Assembly: GCF_001649575.2 (NCBI RefSeq)
Contig: NC_051450.1
Span: forward strand, 2,382,985 to 2,446,984
Length of the DNA stretch: 64,000 bases
Source of the DNA: Kryptolebias marmoratus
Taxonomy: Eukaryota; Chordata; Actinopteri; Cyprinodontiformes; Rivulidae
Direction: 5' to 3'
Below, piece after piece: positions 62,417 to 64,000 of this stretch. Made by a program: the position numbers and the translations under genes. Position 1 is the stretch's first letter. The number at the start of each line of letters is the position of its first letter. The notes beneath the pieces were generated by a model. That model saw only the letters and a list, made by a program, of their open reading frames with translations. It did no database searches and was not told the DNA's origin.

Positions 62417-64000
62417 GTTGGTTACCCCTGTGATCCCAGCTAATCCACATACACACGGGTTGCAACTCAATCTTTATTCAAAGCAATTGCTCCAAAAACA
62501 CATCTGTTTCTAGATAATTGTTTAAAATGCTAAAACAAAGTAGTGACTTCTAGTTTACTTGGGATTTCTTCAAATTTTACATGTCATTTTCAATGCAGGC
62601 CTCAGCTGAAGAAACATCTTGTCCAAAACCAGTCTCTGCATAGTAATGGTAAAGGAATATGGATTACCTAATTTTACCCCATGTTTAATGTACCTTATTC
62701 AGTATAAATGAAGTAAACAGCTGGCAGGCAGGAGAGTCTATACTGGGTGGGCTATATACCATCCCATCCCTCCAGCTGATTTGTTCCGAGCTGCAGTCTG
62801 CTTTTAGCTTATAAAACTTTGATTTCAGCAGCAAGCTTCTCATCTTTGCTGTTTTGTGGATGATCTTTTTAAGTGGAGTGTACATGAGTAAGTCCCTTTT
62901 GTGTGGTTAATGCCCATCTGCCTTCATCTCAGTGAGCTAATGAACATGTGTTGAATAATTGCCTGGATGTTTTGTTTTTCTGTATTTAGGTTAGGTAAAT
63001 AATATATGGTTAGCAATATTTATGAATACACTCTGCATTTAGGTTTAACTTTATTTTTTGACAAGGGCATTACACAATAATAAAATGTCACAGTAAATCT
63101 TCCACAGTTAGAAAGAAAAAGATTTTTGCAAGGCACTGTACTTCAATAGTGCTGTCTCAAACAGGCTTTTGGCAAACAGGGGACTTTTTTTCCATGTGTT
63201 CAAAATTTGTCATTATGTTCTTGTATATATAAATCTATATCATCTGCATACATTTTAATGACACAGTTAGAGGAAACAGATGGAAGATCATTGACATACA
63301 AACTAAATAATAATAATAATAATAATAATAATAATCTACAGATTAATCATAGTGAAACACCTGTTAACAACTTCATAGCAGATGATTTGGGATTTAGTAT
63401 ACAAACAGGCTGACATTGATTTGACAGTTTGATTCAGTCCATTTAAATGTAAAGAAAAATTAAAATTTGAATGTTTTGTGATTTTATGGACCACTCATAC
63501 ACTACATATGTGTGGCTCTTTAAATAGTAGCGGAGGGCACTGTGTGTACATCAAGGCTACAGCTGGAGCATGTGTTTAGGGCATATAATCAGACTGCTGT
63601 ACTGAGCATAAACACATCACAGGATCGAAGTCACCGCACGGCCTCTGTAATGACGTCAGCATCTCTGGCTTTTTTGAAGACTCTGCCAACTCCACTGCAT
63701 GCTACTAGCACTGTTAGGGGGAGAGAAACTAGGGCTTCTGAGTGCTGCTTAAACTCTGTGACTTGCTTCCATTCTTCACTGAGCTGCGTATGAGTCCTTG
63801 ATACCAGAGCTATAATGACATAAAAAACTAGTGTTTCCATTCTTCATGAAAAGTGCTGGCCTAATTGTGGCAAAATCAACATACCTAAATGTGACTTAAA
63901 CTAGGAATGAAGAGCTTTGCAAAAGTATTTGATTATGCATTTTTTAAAAGGTTGCACTTTCTGGTGTTAAACTATTTAGGCAGAGCAAAAAAGGGATGGG
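62417..64000 (+). other. nrp1 intron 8, incomplete
   Basis: Intronic sequence to the window edge, with an (AAT)n tract at 63306-63335. No next exon is seen. Confidence 0.8.
63306..63335. repeat. (AAT)n microsatellite
   Basis: Ten AAT units in intron 8. Confidence 0.95.

Larger units (their letters stand above)
4935..64000 (+). other. nrp1 gene, 5' half (neuropilin-1), continues beyond window
   Basis: The gene encodes neuropilin-1, a single-pass membrane co-receptor for class 3 semaphorins and VEGF that acts with plexins and VEGF receptors in axon guidance and vessel growth. Eight coding exons join in frame to give signal peptide, CUB a1, CUB a2 and F5/8C b1. The assignment to NRP1 rather than NRP2 rests on NRP1-type motifs such as NFNPHFDLEDRECK, FVSDYETHGAGFSIRYEI, KMSEIILEFESF, CRYDRLEIWDGF and SSNGEDWIT. 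A neuropilin is usually about 900-930 residues, so roughly the first 46 per cent is present. The b2, MAM, transmembrane and cytoplasmic regions should lie beyond 64000. Which teleost paralogue (a or b) it is remains open; the MHCGL start made me lean to nrp1a. Confidence 0.95.

Overview
The window is vertebrate genomic DNA, almost certainly from a ray-finned (teleost) fish. It is AT-rich and intron-dominated, with many microsatellites and dispersed repeats of teleost type, including a Tc1-like transposase remnant and the 3' end of a fish LINE. It carries one recognisable protein-coding gene, on the + strand: the 5' half of a neuropilin-1 gene (nrp1; possibly the nrp1a paralogue, which I cannot settle from sequence alone). 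The gene starts near 3-5 kb and runs off the right edge.

Layout. 1-3.1 kb: upstream DNA with repeats and no supported gene. 3.1-4.04 kb: candidate promoter and non-coding leader exon, with a TATA-like box and a long GT microsatellite. 4.04-4.93 kb: inferred leader intron, with a 13-N gap inside a G homopolymer. 4935-5336: second leader segment with two short upstream ORFs, then the start codon at 5270. Coding exons then lie at 5270-5336, 6382-6556, 33905-34086, 41961-42188, 44964-45119, 48258-48424, 60239-60394 and 62272-62416. All junctions keep frame and are flanked by GT..AG. Together they encode 425 complete codons: signal peptide (residues 1-19), CUB domain a1 (25 to about 139), CUB domain a2 (145 to about 263) and the whole F5/8-type C domain b1 (C273-C422). 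The rest expected of a neuropilin (b2, MAM, transmembrane segment, cytoplasmic tail) lies to the right of the window.

Key functional residues are intact: the a2 calcium triad (E193, D207, D248), two N-glycosylation sequons (N148, N259), and all seven residues of the b1 pocket that binds C-terminal arginine ligands (Y295, W299, T314, D318, S344, T347, Y351). The protein should therefore be a working semaphorin/VEGF co-receptor.

The introns (1.0, 27.3, 7.9, 2.8, 3.1, 11.8 and 1.9 kb, plus the open last one) hold transposon debris: a Tc1 remnant (9.4-10.3 kb), a 5'-truncated LINE with 13-bp target-site duplications (23.15-23.83 kb), two long copies of a repeat built from three roughly 270-bp subunits (11.2 and 26.9 kb), a terminal-inverted-repeat element with three copies, several hairpin elements, and a hAT-like zinc-finger remnant (54.2 kb). 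I saw no tRNA, rRNA, CRISPR array or second host gene. I found no clear evidence of a new biological system. The observations most worth checking are the upstream ORFs that would read across the inferred leader splice junction, the triplicated repeat family, and the in-frame-skippable b1 exon with weak splice sites.
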